Of a DNA stretch of 64,000 nucleotides, positions 31,610-44,500 are shown piece by piece. The stretch's first letter is position 1; every line of letters starts with the position of its first letter. Below the pieces are notes generated by a model, which was not told the DNA's origin, ran no database searches, and worked only from the letters and a program-made list of their open reading frames with translations. Source of the stretch: Mesomycoplasma lagogenitalium. Lineage in GTDB: Bacteria > Bacillota_I > Bacilli_A > Mycoplasmatales > Metamycoplasmataceae. The translations under genes were made by a program, and so were the position numbers. Where the stretch lies: contig NZ_CP122979.1 in the NCBI RefSeq assembly GCF_029854295.1, positions 496,001-560,000 of the forward strand, given 5' to 3'.

Positions 31610-34600
31610 TTATACTTTATAAACAATTTCTTTATATTGATTTTCAAAATTTGATCAATTTCATAAATTCATAAGTCCTTTGTGAACTGTTTTAGAATCT
31701 CCACCTAAAAATGCCGATACTAAACCAACAAATCTTAATTTTTCACCTTCTTTAGGTCTTTGTTCTATTGGAATAATATTTGCTTTAAGATCGAAAGAAA
31801 CTGTTGCTGTTGTTGCAGCGTCATCATAAGTAGCTTCATCGACTATGTCTATTCCTCTACCTGCACCATCACCAAACATATAAATATCTCCTTTTTCATT
31901 TAAAAATAGAGCATAAGAATATGAACCGGTTAAAACATCATATCCATTTTTAGAACTTGATTTCCCCTGTTTTGTATATATTATTTTTCTTTCCAATCCT
32001 TGTTTAGCTGGATTTTCAGGTAGATGAATTTGAACATCTAATTTTCCTGTATTAGCATCATAAATGATATCTTTTAATCCTAATACATTTTTATCTATAG
32101 TTCCATTTGTAGCATTGACATTTATAGGGGCTGGTCCAAATGAAAATGGATCTCTATCTCTTTCGTTAGGAACATTATTTGGATGATTTTCTCTATGGAA
32201 TGAACCCGCCATATTAGAACTACTTCCAGTAATTTCTACAGAATGATAAATTTGTCAAATTTTAGAACTTTGTTCAGCAAATAAAGGAATTTGATTTTGA
32301 ATAAATAACTGTGAAATATCGAATTTAAATAATTTTGATGAAAGTCCCGCTTCATTTCCAGAACTACCAGCTAAGTAAAATGCAACATTAACATAGTTTT
32401 GATCGCTATTATCTCTTTTTATATATAAAATCTTTTTATTTATTTTTTGATTAATATTAATTCAATTTGGTTGATCTTCAGATGCTCATTTTCAAGTATT
32501 TAAAATAGCTACATTATCTCCTGAAGGCGAATTTCCTATAAGATTATTTCAACCGTGAGGAGTTCCATTCCCTTGAGCCGAATTTATTCAAGCTAATGTA
32601 GGTCGATTTTCATTACCAAATCATCAACTTGAATTTTGATTCACTGAAACACCATTAACATTAAGATTTGCTTTTTTAGCATATAAATTATAATCAAGCG
32701 AATTTCCTGTTGTATTGCGTGAAACATTGGTAATTCCAGCTCTTGAATAAGAACCTGTTTCAGTTCCTGCATCTGTTAACAATCTATTAGGATCGTAAAC
32801 TCTAATTTTAAATTCCATTTCCATTCCTGTAGAAATAATTCCACTTAATGAATCTAATAAAAAGTTTTCTTGTGTTCTTAAAATAATATCATTTCCATTT
32901 TGGAGTGTACCAATAAAATTCTGTAATGAAATTGAAACATTATTATCAATATTTTCAAAATAGCTAAATTTAATTTCTAATTTATTGTCTATCCCTACTC
33001 AATCAACAGCCGATCCTTTAATGTCGAAAGTAACGGTTGTAGTTCCTTGTTGTTTATCATTTGTAAATTGTCTATTAACAAATGAAATATTGGAAACTTC
33101 TTTTTCTGCTCCTGATTTACTATTTTTGAATTTAAATTCTCATGAGTTAAGCAGGTTAGTATTTAATGAGTGAGTTGGGTCATTAAATACTAATTCCACT
33201 TTTGATAAATAAGTATTTGTTTGTCCTTCAGGGTTAGTTGTCTGTAAAATTCTTGCACTAGCAATTGTAGGCATTGCAACTTTAGTTTCAAATAATTTAG
33301 TTTCTGGAATTGATTTTTCAATAACATTAGACATTGAAAAATCAATTGCATCTTGATTTGCTGAATCTACTAAGCCTTTAATTATATATCTAGTACCAGA
33401 AGTTAAATCATTATTATTTAAATTAAATGTTACAATAGGCACTTGACCATTTGTTGATGACTCAGTTATTACTTGAGCAACAGTATTGCTATAAATTGCT
33501 ACACCAGGTTGATTAACTTTTTCATAATGTAATTTTAAGTTTTTATTAGCTAAATATTTATCAACGTATTCCGCTGAAGCTGAACCCATACCTTTAAAAT
33601 AACTTCCCATTGTTAATTTAACAGTAGCAGCATCAACTGAAGTATTAGTTATTTCAATTTTAGTTATAGTAGCAGTATTACCTAAAGTATTAACTGTTTT
33701 ACTGTTAGTTAATGAATTATCTCAAAGCACTTGTTTATTATTAATATCTACCGAACTAATTAAATGAGCACTTTCTTTAGATAAATTATTTAATACAAAA
33801 GTAGCAGTTAAATTACTATCAATTTGAGAATAAAGTTCATCTCCTCTTGCTAAAGTTAATTTAGCAATTTTTCCAGCAACTGTTGATAAAGCACGATCGC
33901 GGAATGTAAGAACAACTGTCGCCGATCTTTCGCTTGGTGTTATTGATATGTTTGAAATAATTGCTAATGTTGCAAATTCTTCATTTAAAACTTTATTAGC
34001 CACTTTAGTTAATACAGTTGTAGGTTTATCTACACGATTATAAGCAACGATTCTATATCTTTCACCAGCACTTAAACCAGTAACATTAATTGTTGCTTTA
34101 TTATCATTAACTGTTGCACTTGCAGTAATAACTTGTCCTTCAACTTGATTGCTATCATCTAATTTTTGCAATGAAATTTGTACTTGATGCGAATTTAAAA
34201 ATTGATCAGAATTTGCAAAATCTAAAATCACATTTGCTGATGTATTATCAATATTGCTATAACTAATATTTGTAATTGTAGCTAAATTATCAGTAGTTTT
34301 AAATGTTTTAGTAATAGTTGGTTGAATTTTAATAGTTTCATTAGCAATTGTAAGTGAAACTACTTGATAATCGGTGAATTTTTCTAAATTATCTAATGAA
34401 AAATTAATAGTATTATTTGCTGAAACAAAATTATCAACAGTAAATGAACGACTATTAACTAGTGTCTGATCACTTGAAGCATTAACTTTATTAATAGTTA
34501 TAGTAGCTGGTTCGTTATTTAAATATTTAGTATCACCACTTAAAGTAACTAAAATGTTTGCACTTGCATCAGATACATTGTTAAATGTTAAGTTAGTTAC

Positions 34601-37600
34601 ACTTGGATTTGTTGAAAATACTTTATTAAATGGTATTTCTACAACAAAATTAGCATTATGTGCAATTGAACCAACAACTGTATCGCTTGCATCAACTTTA
34701 TTAACAATAATATCAATAATTTCATAAGTTGACATTTCATCTAAATTATTAATTGTTGCTATTAATTTATTAGAAGATTGGTCAATTGCAATATCTTGTG
34801 TTTCTTGTTCAACTTGAGTTGCTAAGTTTTTATATTTAATTTTAAATGTTTTATTTAATCTTGCTAAATTTTCATTAGCAGCAACAAAACCGACTGTCAC
34901 TTGAATAGAATTTGCTGCTTTTTTACTAAATTCTAGTTCATTAATTCAAGTTTGATTTCCTGCTGTAGTAAATTGATCGGAAAATGATTGTTTAGTATCT
35001 TTTGATCAAGTAAATAATGGTGATTTAATTATTTTGTTATTATCAACAAAAATATCTACAATTTTAAATCTAGATTGTTTTTGTAAAATTTCAGCAAATT
35101 GAACAGTGTAAATATTATCAGTTCCACTAGCTTTAAAAATATAAGAGGAATTTAATGAAATATATTGATTAGTATCAGTATTTAATAAAGTAATTTTAAA
35201 TGCATTATTTGCTTTCAATGTTAGATCTCGAGTCGATCTAACATTAACAGTTATAATCGGTGTAGCACCACTTTGAAATTCGCCTTTATTATCTGTTCCA
35301 AAACTAATAACGGCAATTTCAGTTCAAAATTCTTTTTCATTTTCTGCCCCTTCACTAAATCTTATTTCAGTGTTAGCAGCAGAAGAATTAGAAGCTACTT
35401 CTAAAGAATTAATTCTATATTTTGATCCATGAATTAATCCCATTAAATTAGCATTTGTTTCTAATTGAAATTCTGTATTTATATATTGACCATTATTTGC
35501 TGTATCTTGAAAACTATTAGTAGCTGTTTGAATTGAACCGCTACTTGCTTGTTGAGCTCCTGTACTATCGATTGTTCCTTGTAAAATAAATTGTACAGTT
35601 GATCCGCTAACAATGATATTTTTATTATTATGTTTATCTATAACAATTTCTTGTTGATGAATGGTTTCATTATTATATCCGTCAATTTTTGAATATTTTA
35701 AAACTACTGCTTTTCCATTCATAAATGAATCGATAGTACTATCAAAATGGAATATTGCTGCTATTTTTGTTTTAGTTTCATCTAAATATTTATAATTAAT
35801 TGATGTTACAGTTGCATAAGTTGCTAAAATTCTAAATTCTTTCGATTGTTCAGTTACAGTTGGTTCAAAATCAACAATTGGCGAAACATTTGTTCCTAAA
35901 CTAATTCCTAAAAAACTGTAAGTTCCATTTTTAACTAAATTTTGTGGATTTAAATTAAAGGAAATTGATTTATCTTGTTTATCAATATTTAAAGTTGTTA
36001 ATTTTTCTTTATAAATTTGACCTGTATTTTTATTGGTGTAAGAAACATAAACAGCATTTTCTCCTGTTTGATTATTATTTACATATCAATTTTCCAAAAT
36101 AGTTAGATCGTAATTTGTAAATTTAACTTTAATTGTTGGATTTTCAGAAACTTGTGGAATTGTAACACTGTTAATAACTGGTGTTGTTTCAAATTCTCAT
36201 CTTTGAGAATTTAATGAAATATTGGTATTAAGATCATTATCTTGTACTAAAATTGATTCAATGTAATATTTTTCACCTGAAATTAATTCTTTACTATTTA
36301 ATAAAGTGCTACTGTTAATATTAGCATTTACTATTCCATCTTCACTTATGGCAAAATTCGATGTTTGATATAAATTATTTTGTGAATCTTTAAAAGTAAT
36401 TTGAATATTTTTATTAACTAAATATCAATCTTTATTAGTATCAAAATTTAATATTAAATTAACTCTGTCTTTAGCATTATTTACCATTTGTGAATTTAAT
36501 AAAATTGCTTGTTTTGCGCTAGTAGTAAATTGTTTATCGCTTTCATCTAATGTTGAAACAAAATTAATAGCATTTCCATCAATTAATAATTCATCAATTT
36601 TAAAATTATTGTTTTTTGGTAAGTTAGTTAAATTAAAACTAATTTCATTATTTGCTACATTAGCATCAGAAGTATATATTGCTTGAAATCCTTGAGTTGA
36701 AGAAATTGAAAGCAGTACTCTTTTATTATTTAATAAATTGGATAAATCATTAAAAGTAAATCTTAATCCAATTTGACTATCACTTTCAATGGTTTGTGGA
36801 ATTGTTTTATTAATAGTTTTTACTACTGGTAAAAGAGAAAAGTTTTTATTAATTGTATCAGCAAAAGCAATTGCAACATTATCAACATTAATCGATTTAA
36901 CAGCAAAACTTCCACCTTCTTCTAATGAATTTAAATCAAATGTAACACTACTTGTAAGTGGATTGATTGTTTGAGCACTAGTGGTTGTTTCTTGCATAGT
37001 GCTACGATTTACAAATGTTAATGTTGCTTGTTTATTTGCTAAAAAACCATCAATAATTCGATCAAAACTGAAAGTTAAAGATACTGAATTTGTAGTTTTA
37101 CTAATGCTATTTTCCACTAATGAAGTTACAGTAGCACTTGTGGCTGTTGTACTAAATTCTCTTTTTGTATCAATAGCATTTTTATTATCTTCAGTAAAAG
37201 TTTTTGATAAAGGAATTTCAGTTGAATAATTATCTAATTCAACTTTTAAATCAACAAAATTATAAGCGGTTATTTTATTTAATTTGCTTAAATTAAATTC
37301 AACACGATTATTTACAACAGTTGCTGTTGCTAGTTTAATTGTTCCAGTTTCTTGAGCAGCAAATTTTAATGTTGCTTGTTTATCATTAAATGTTCTAACG
37401 CTATCTTCATTTTGAAATTCCACAACTACTTTTGCACTTGTTTCATTTATATCGCTAATGTTTATTGTTTTAATAACTCCCAAAGTATTAAATTGAGTTT
37501 CATCATTATTAAAGTTAATATTTGCTACCGATAGTCCTTGAACATTAATTGTAGAACCTTCTGGTAAGTCAGTTAAATCATATTCAGCAGTTAAAACACC

Positions 37601-40600
37601 AAATTTTTCCACAACTTGTGTTTCTAATGTTTTATTTTCCTCGTTGTGATGATTATATGTAAGTGTAACAGTTTGATTTTTTAAATATCAATCAATATTA
37701 TCAAAAGTATAAGTTAGTTTTGCGCTTGTTGGACTAATGTCAGTTACTTTAGCTTGTACATTAACATTATTTGCTAAAGTTTTAAATTCTTTATTAATAT
37801 TTTCATTTAATGTAATTTCTTCATAGTTGTTAGTTGATACTTCAACTTTAACAGAAACAATTTCATAACTTGTAAATTTATTTAACGAACTAAGATTTAA
37901 AGAAATTGAATTATTATTAATAGTTGTCGAACTAGTTGATGAACTAATTTCAAATATATCAGAAATATTATTTTTGTCTCGATAAGTAATACGAACATTT
38001 TTATTTTGATATTCATTTTGTGAATCGGCAAAATTTACAGTAATTTGTGCAGTTGTTTCACCGATATTATCAAATGCAAATGATTGAACAATCGGTTTAG
38101 TAAACACAAAACGATTTGTCTGAGTCACTGAATCGGCAAAAGCGATATTAACTTCAGGAGTTTCTGGTGTTTCTAATTTTAAATTGATAATATTATATTT
38201 GCTTCCGCTTTCTAAATTAGTTGCTTGGAAAGAAATGATAGATTCATTAACTTGAGCTTTAAACTCTTTAATTTCATTAACAGGTTGTCCAATAGCATTT
38301 TCTTTTTGCAATTGCACAATAACTGATTTTTGATTCATAAAACTATCAACATTAGCATCGAAACTCATTTCAAAATTAACAGCATTTTCACTATTTAAAG
38401 TTTGACTTAAATTAATAATTTTAGCACTTGTTGCTGAAGTTCTAAAATTATTAGATGCATCATTAAAATTAGCAGTTCTTAAAAATTCTAATCCATTTAG
38501 TGAAATTCTTTCAATTGTATAATCAGTAACTTTATTTAAATTAGATAATTTAACTACAAATCTTTTAGCGGCAAATTTATCTGCTTCTACTTGAGTTTCA
38601 AGAGAATTAGCAATTCCATCGCTTGTTACATAATTAACTTTAACTGTTTTATTTGTTTTAACAAATTCAGGATCACTATTAACAATTTCAAAATGAAGTT
38701 CTGCTGAATTTTCTGTAATATTTTTAACAGTTAAATTGGAAATTGCAGCTTTAGTGTAAAATTCTCTACTACTTCTAGCACTTTCTGGAATTGTAAAATT
38801 ATATTTATCAGGAGCAACTGGAGTAATTCTAGTTACAACATATTTTGTTCCTTCTTGTAAATCATTAGCAACTACTTTTGCTTCACCAACTTCATCGACA
38901 GTTGTCATTTTTACAATTTCTTGATCATCTGGAGCATTTTCAACTTTATAGTGAATATTAATAGATTTATTAACTAAAATTAAATCTGTTGATAAATCAA
39001 ATGCCACTTTAATTTCAGCCGATTTTTCCTTAATTGCTTCAACATTTATTTCACCGACGATAAAATCACTAGCAGTTGTAGTAAATTGATTATCAGTTCT
39101 TGAAGAAATTTCTTCAGAATAAAATGTATTTAATTCAGGATCTAATTGAATTGAAATAATTTGATATTGCATTCCTTTTAATAAATTATTTAAAGTAAAA
39201 GTTACTCCTTCTTCAGTTATTTTAACTAAGGCAGTAGAACTTGGTGAACTTTGTTGTCCAATAACTTGATAAATAATTTTTGCTTTTCTTTCTACAGGAA
39301 CAATTTCATTATTTTCATTTTTTTCTTGTAATAAAGTATTTTTTCAATCGGAGAAAGTAATTTTCACTTTTGCACTTGTATCACTAATGTCTTGATATTC
39401 GATTTTATTAATTTTTGAATTTGTTGTAAATGTTTTTACATTTTCAGGAGATGATAAATTTAAAGAAATATCGCTATCTTTTAACTCGACACCAACTATT
39501 TTATAAACTGTACCAGAATCTAAAGGACTTGGAACAGAATCGGTATTAAAGGCAACGTCACCTCCTAAATTGAATTTAACACTATTAGCAGCAGCGATTG
39601 CTTCTTGAGTAAAAATTTCAGTTGATTGCGGATTTACTTTTTGATATTTTAAAACAACAACATTTCCATTGATGAATCTGTTTTCAGCATTAAATACCAT
39701 ATTTACAGAAGCGGAATTATGAGTAACAGCAATAGTTCCTTGAATTAAAATTTCAGCATCAGTAACTAATGTTGTAAATGATCTAGAACTTTTTTCATTG
39801 TATTTATCGATAAATGGAATATTTAAAACAGTTTTTTCTTGATCATTTAATGTTACTTTAACTTGATCAACTGCATAATTGATTCCCTGTGATAATCCTT
39901 CAACGTTAAATGTTGCTACATAAACATTATCAGTATTTGGTTTTTTCACTAATGTTTGTTTAGCAATTGCTTTTTCATTAAATGGATCTAAAGAAATTTC
40001 AATTGAAGAATTTTCCAATTTATCTTTATTATCTTGATTAATAATTTCTAAAGTAACAGTTGCTGTTCTTGATTGAACATTTGATAATAAAACATTAGAA
40101 ACTCCGACTTTTGTTTCTAAAAATAATTGATTATTGCTATTAACAGCATTAATTTTATTTTTTGAATCAATAACTGTTTGCGATCATTCGACATCAGCAT
40201 TATCAATTTCAACAGAAATAATTTCGTAAATACTTCCTTCTAAAAGAGTTTTTTGTTCATTTGAAGCATTAAAATCAAAAATAATAGTATCTTGAATCAA
40301 CTGTGATTCAATTTCTTTTATTTCATTTGTTCCTTTTAATTTATATTTTAATACACCACGATTACCATTTAATGATGTTTCTGGTTCATCATTCGCCTTT
40401 GAAAGTCCGATCATTACTTGCGCTTTATTAGTTAATACATTAAGGTAACTAATTTTACTTGCATAAATCTTTTTATTAATTGTTTGAAAAGTATTGATAG
40501 TATCGGCAACAACATTTTCTGAATATGGAATTAAAATATCATTATTATTTAAAATCCCATTATCTTTACCATCATTATAATAGGCAACATATTCAATAAC

Positions 40601-41323
40601 ATATTTTCTATTTGGTACTAAACCTTTTAAAACGAAAGTTGCTTTATTATCAATAATTTTAGCAGATTCATTTTCTGAAACTTTACTATCTTGAGTTTTA
40701 ATTTCTTTTCCTTCTGAATCAACTGTAACATAATAATATCTTAAAGTTGCATTTTTATTTTCTAGTGATTTAACATCATCTGAAAATGAAACGATAACTT
40801 TCTTTTCAGATGGGCTAATATTTTCAAATTCAAATGATTTAACATTGGCTTTAGTAAAAATAAATCTACTTTCAGAGTTAACAACATTGAATTTTAATTT
40901 TTCTTCACCAAATTTTCTTTCTGGACCTTTAAATACAATTTCATATTTAGTTCCTGCTTTTAATTTATTTTGTAAATCAGATTGAAACTGTCAACTTCTT
41001 TCGCCGACCAAATATTGTGCAACTCCAGTTTGAACTTCTTTCCTTTTTTCTTGATCATCAGGATTTTCAATTAATGCAACATTAATATCTCTTCTATTTA
41101 GCTTTAATGTATCGGAATCGTTGAATTGAAATTTAAACGAAAGACTTTTATCGGTGGTGTTTACAAAATCTTGTTTAATATCAACGATGTCATATTGAAT
41201 AGATCTTCAATTTTTAAGAACAAAAAACGGGGTTAGAATTGAACTTCCAATTATTGCCCCGCCAAGTGCAAGTGAAACAACTGCTAGAAGTTTTCTTGTT
41301 TTTTTACTTTTCTGCTTTTCCAT
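31610..41323 (-). CDS. Giant surface protein, subfamily A (A1)
   Basis: A 3237 aa protein, the first gene of operon 1. A basic N-terminus (MEKQKSKKTRK) and an anchor helix at ~12-37 (LLAVVSLALGGAIIGSSILT) precede ~28 modules of ~100 residues of the same fold as in B1, with endings such as FSLDNLEKFTDYQVV and FKTTDNLATI. The C-terminal cap starts near 2840 with FKIRVYDPNRLL and ends with YALFLNEKGDIYMFGDGAG, RPKEGEKLRFVGLV and a Trp-containing tail. That tail groups it with A2, not B1/B2. No cysteine was seen. The start is ATG 41323 with AAAGG upstream. The downstream gene follows after 34 bases. The long leader carries a poly(A) tract, so expression may be phase-variable. Confidence 0.88.
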
Positions 41324-41369
41324 AATATTTTCCTTTATTTTTATCATAAATTTACTTAAAATTTCGGGC

Positions 41370-41386
41370 TTTTTTTTTTTTTTTTT
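41370..41386 (-). repeat. Poly(A) tract of 17 upstream of A1
   Basis: Seventeen A on the minus strand, 46 bases before the A1 ATG. A -10 box, GGTATAAT (41437-41442), lies upstream of it. A weaker TATGAT lies downstream, so the tract is either in the leader or directly upstream of a second promoter. In M. hyorhinis, vlp genes are switched by length changes of a promoter poly(A) tract. Confidence 0.9.
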
Positions 41387-41436
41387 GATTAAGTGAGTTC
41401 AAAAAAATAAACCAGTAATTTTATTAAAATAAAATA

Positions 41437-41442
41437 ATTATA
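41437..41442 (-). promoter_or_regulatory. -10 box of giant operon 1
   Basis: GGTATAAT on the minus strand, 113 bases before the A1 start. The -35 is unclear. It would give a long leader that includes the poly(A) tract. Confidence 0.45.
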
Positions 41443-41544
41443 CCAAAAATAGCCAATAAATATAAATTAATTGCCTTAATTATCTTTTTTGTAAAAATCT
41501 AATTTTAAAAATAAAAAAAAATTTATTTTTTTACAAAAAAATTA

Positions 41545-41581
41545 AAAAATAATATAAAATACAGCAAATTAATGCTGTATC
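41545..41581 (-). terminator. Terminator of giant operon 2
   Basis: ATACAGC (41559-41565) pairs with GCTGTAT (41574-41580), followed on the minus strand by a T-rich run. It lies 15 bases after the B2 stop. The region 41387-41544 holds only the operon 1 promoter and AT-rich filler. Confidence 0.7.
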
Positions 41582-41595
41582 ATTTATAAATAAAA

Positions 41596-44500
41596 TTAAT
41601 GTGTTAAACGGATGCTGATCATAACATCGTCATAATGTCTTTCATCAACTAAAACATTGAAAACCCTATTATGCAAATCGTTAGATTGTGTTCATAAACC
41701 GATGAATCTTAATTCTTTATTAATAGGTGCTTTTTGATCGCCTGGTAATCACCAAATATTTAAATGATAAGTTTTTGAATAAGCAGCTGTTCTTACAAGT
41801 GGTAAAGCATGAGCATTTTCATCACCTGCAAAATATAAATTACCAGTAGTTGGATCGATAAATACTGCATAACTTGTATGTTTAAAATAATCGTCAGGTC
41901 ATGGACCTTCAAAATGCGCTGTAAATTGATTGTTAGATTGGTCAAAACTGGTACGAGTAATTCTAAGATATTGACCGTTATTATCTATATTCGAATTTAA
42001 ATTTAAAGGCCTTTCAATAATATTAAGTTTATCGCCATGACTTGTGAATACAGCTTTAGCATAATCCACACCTAAACCTCTATTATTAGAATGTCATCCA
42101 GGTAAAGTAGGATTTATATACATATAATTTTCATTTAACTTTTCAGATAATACTGTTATTCCGCTTGTTACATCTGTTAAAAATCCATCTTGATTTCCTG
42201 TTGCATTACTTTCAACTAAAGATAAAATACTTATAACCGAATCTCTTTTAATTCTTAACAATTTAGCAAATGTATTTTGTGGAGGATTTGCAGAACCAGC
42301 TGCATCCATATTAAATAAAATGGACAAATGAGCATATTTATCTGGATTGCTTTTTTCCCTTTTTATCGAAATTCTATCAACCGAACCATAGAAGTTACTA
42401 AAATTACCACGGAATCTTTTGTGATCTTGTCTTAATCTAAAATTACTATTTTTACCTATTCCTCATGTACTTCTTCATCTTTCTCATTCGCCCGCAAATA
42501 AACCATTGCCTATAGGTGCACCATCACTATTATATGTAAAACCATCAGAACCAAAAGCATTAGTTACTTCCAGTCCCAAAGCAACTGGATAAGGACTTGT
42601 TATTCTTGTTCAAGTATCAGCTGTACCTCAAGGATTATTAGTAGGAGTATTTTGTAATATTTGTAATGGATCATATACTCTTAAAGTGAATCCCATTCAT
42701 TGAGAACCACTATATCTTGGATATAAAATTTCTTCTACTACAATTTGAGTTTTAATCAATGATGTTAATGGATCATTTTTGTAATCGGTATTTACATTAA
42801 ATTTTGAAGAAAGAGTATTATTAGTTTTTTTAGTATATTGTATATCTCTAAATGTAAATGTTAGTTTTTTACCAATATATGTTCTTATATCATCGCTAAT
42901 AATATCAACAATCATATTCGGACTTAATGTATTAGGAATTTCTTGACTAATTCTTATTCTGTTATTTGGAATATTTATTTGTCTTCCGTTTTCTGTGTAT
43001 GAAACTGTTGCTGATCAACTATTAACAGTGGTTCAATTTAAAGAGTGATTAGGATCATCAAAAGTAAATCTAAATTTATTAGAATATGAATATTGATCAT
43101 CTCCAACATCAACTAGTGATATTTTCTCAGGTTTTAAAGGAGTAATTGTTAAAATTTTTGGCTCTGCTCTAAATGTTGAAAAATCATAATGGGAATTATT
43201 TGTTTTATTGATAGTAAATGAAACTCTTTCATAACTTTGAGCTAAATCATTAATTCTGATAATTTTATATTCAGTTCCAGATTCGAGATTATCAAATTCT
43301 TTGGTTAAATCAAATTCAAAACTATTACTATTAATATTTGCTTGGTTTAAGCGAATATTAATTGGCGAAGTAATAAAATTACCAGTTGGAGCACCTGTAC
43401 TTAATTTTTGATAAGTTAAACTTAATGTTTTATCTAAAAGTTTTTGGCCAACACTTGCATCAAAGGTGAATTTAACTTTTGAACCATCAATTTTTATATC
43501 AGAATCTTGTTGCCCGCTGAAAGTAACATCAATATTATCAATAACTGTTCTAAATTCTTTTGTTAAAGCATATTCACTACCAGGGGCAAATATTTTACTA
43601 AATTGAATAACTTCATTTGTTGTTGTATCAGTTATTTCTGATACAAGATATTCGGTATTTTTTTCTAATCCTGTAACTGTAAAATCAACTTCAGCATTAG
43701 TATTAGCACTAGCATTAGCATAATATGCTTGAGCTGGATTGTTCTTTTTAACTACTTTAATTTTAAAGGTTTTATTATCAATATAATCACCAGCATCAAA
43801 AAATCTAATTTTAACTTTTTGACTAGTTTGATTAATTGGTTCACTAACAACTGCTGAAATTTCAGGTTTTGTTTTAAAAATGTCATTATGAGTTAATAAA
43901 TCACTTGAAGCAACACTAACAAATGCTGGAATTACAGTTATACCAGTAATTTGATATTCAATTCCCCCATCTAAATTAGTTAAATTAAATGTGGCATCTT
44001 TTGTTTGCGAATTGATATTTACTTCATTTGAACGGAAAACTTCTGATGAACCGTCGTTTTTTGTATAAGTTACTCAAGCTTTTTGATTTTCAACAACAAA
44101 ATCGTCTTTAAATGGAACTTTTACAGTTATTGAATTGTTAGTAATATTGCTATATTCAATATTTTCATTATCTCTTAAATATGCTCTGCTAACAAATGCT
44201 CTAAATTTTCTTTGTTCATGGGTGTCTGAATTAATTTCGTCATTAAAAGCAATTGTAGTTCCGCCTACTTTTGAAATGCTAACAATTTTATATTCTAATC
44301 CAGGAACTAAATCTGTTATTAAAAAGGATGCGGTTGTATTATTATTATTATTATTATTATTATCTACCATTACTGCTGTAGTTGCTGTTGTTTGGTGTTT
44401 TGATCCTGTTGACTGAATGTTATTTGAAGTTAAAACGGTTATGGACACATTATCATTAGCTGCTAAATTTAAATTATTATTATCAAAAACAACATCAACT

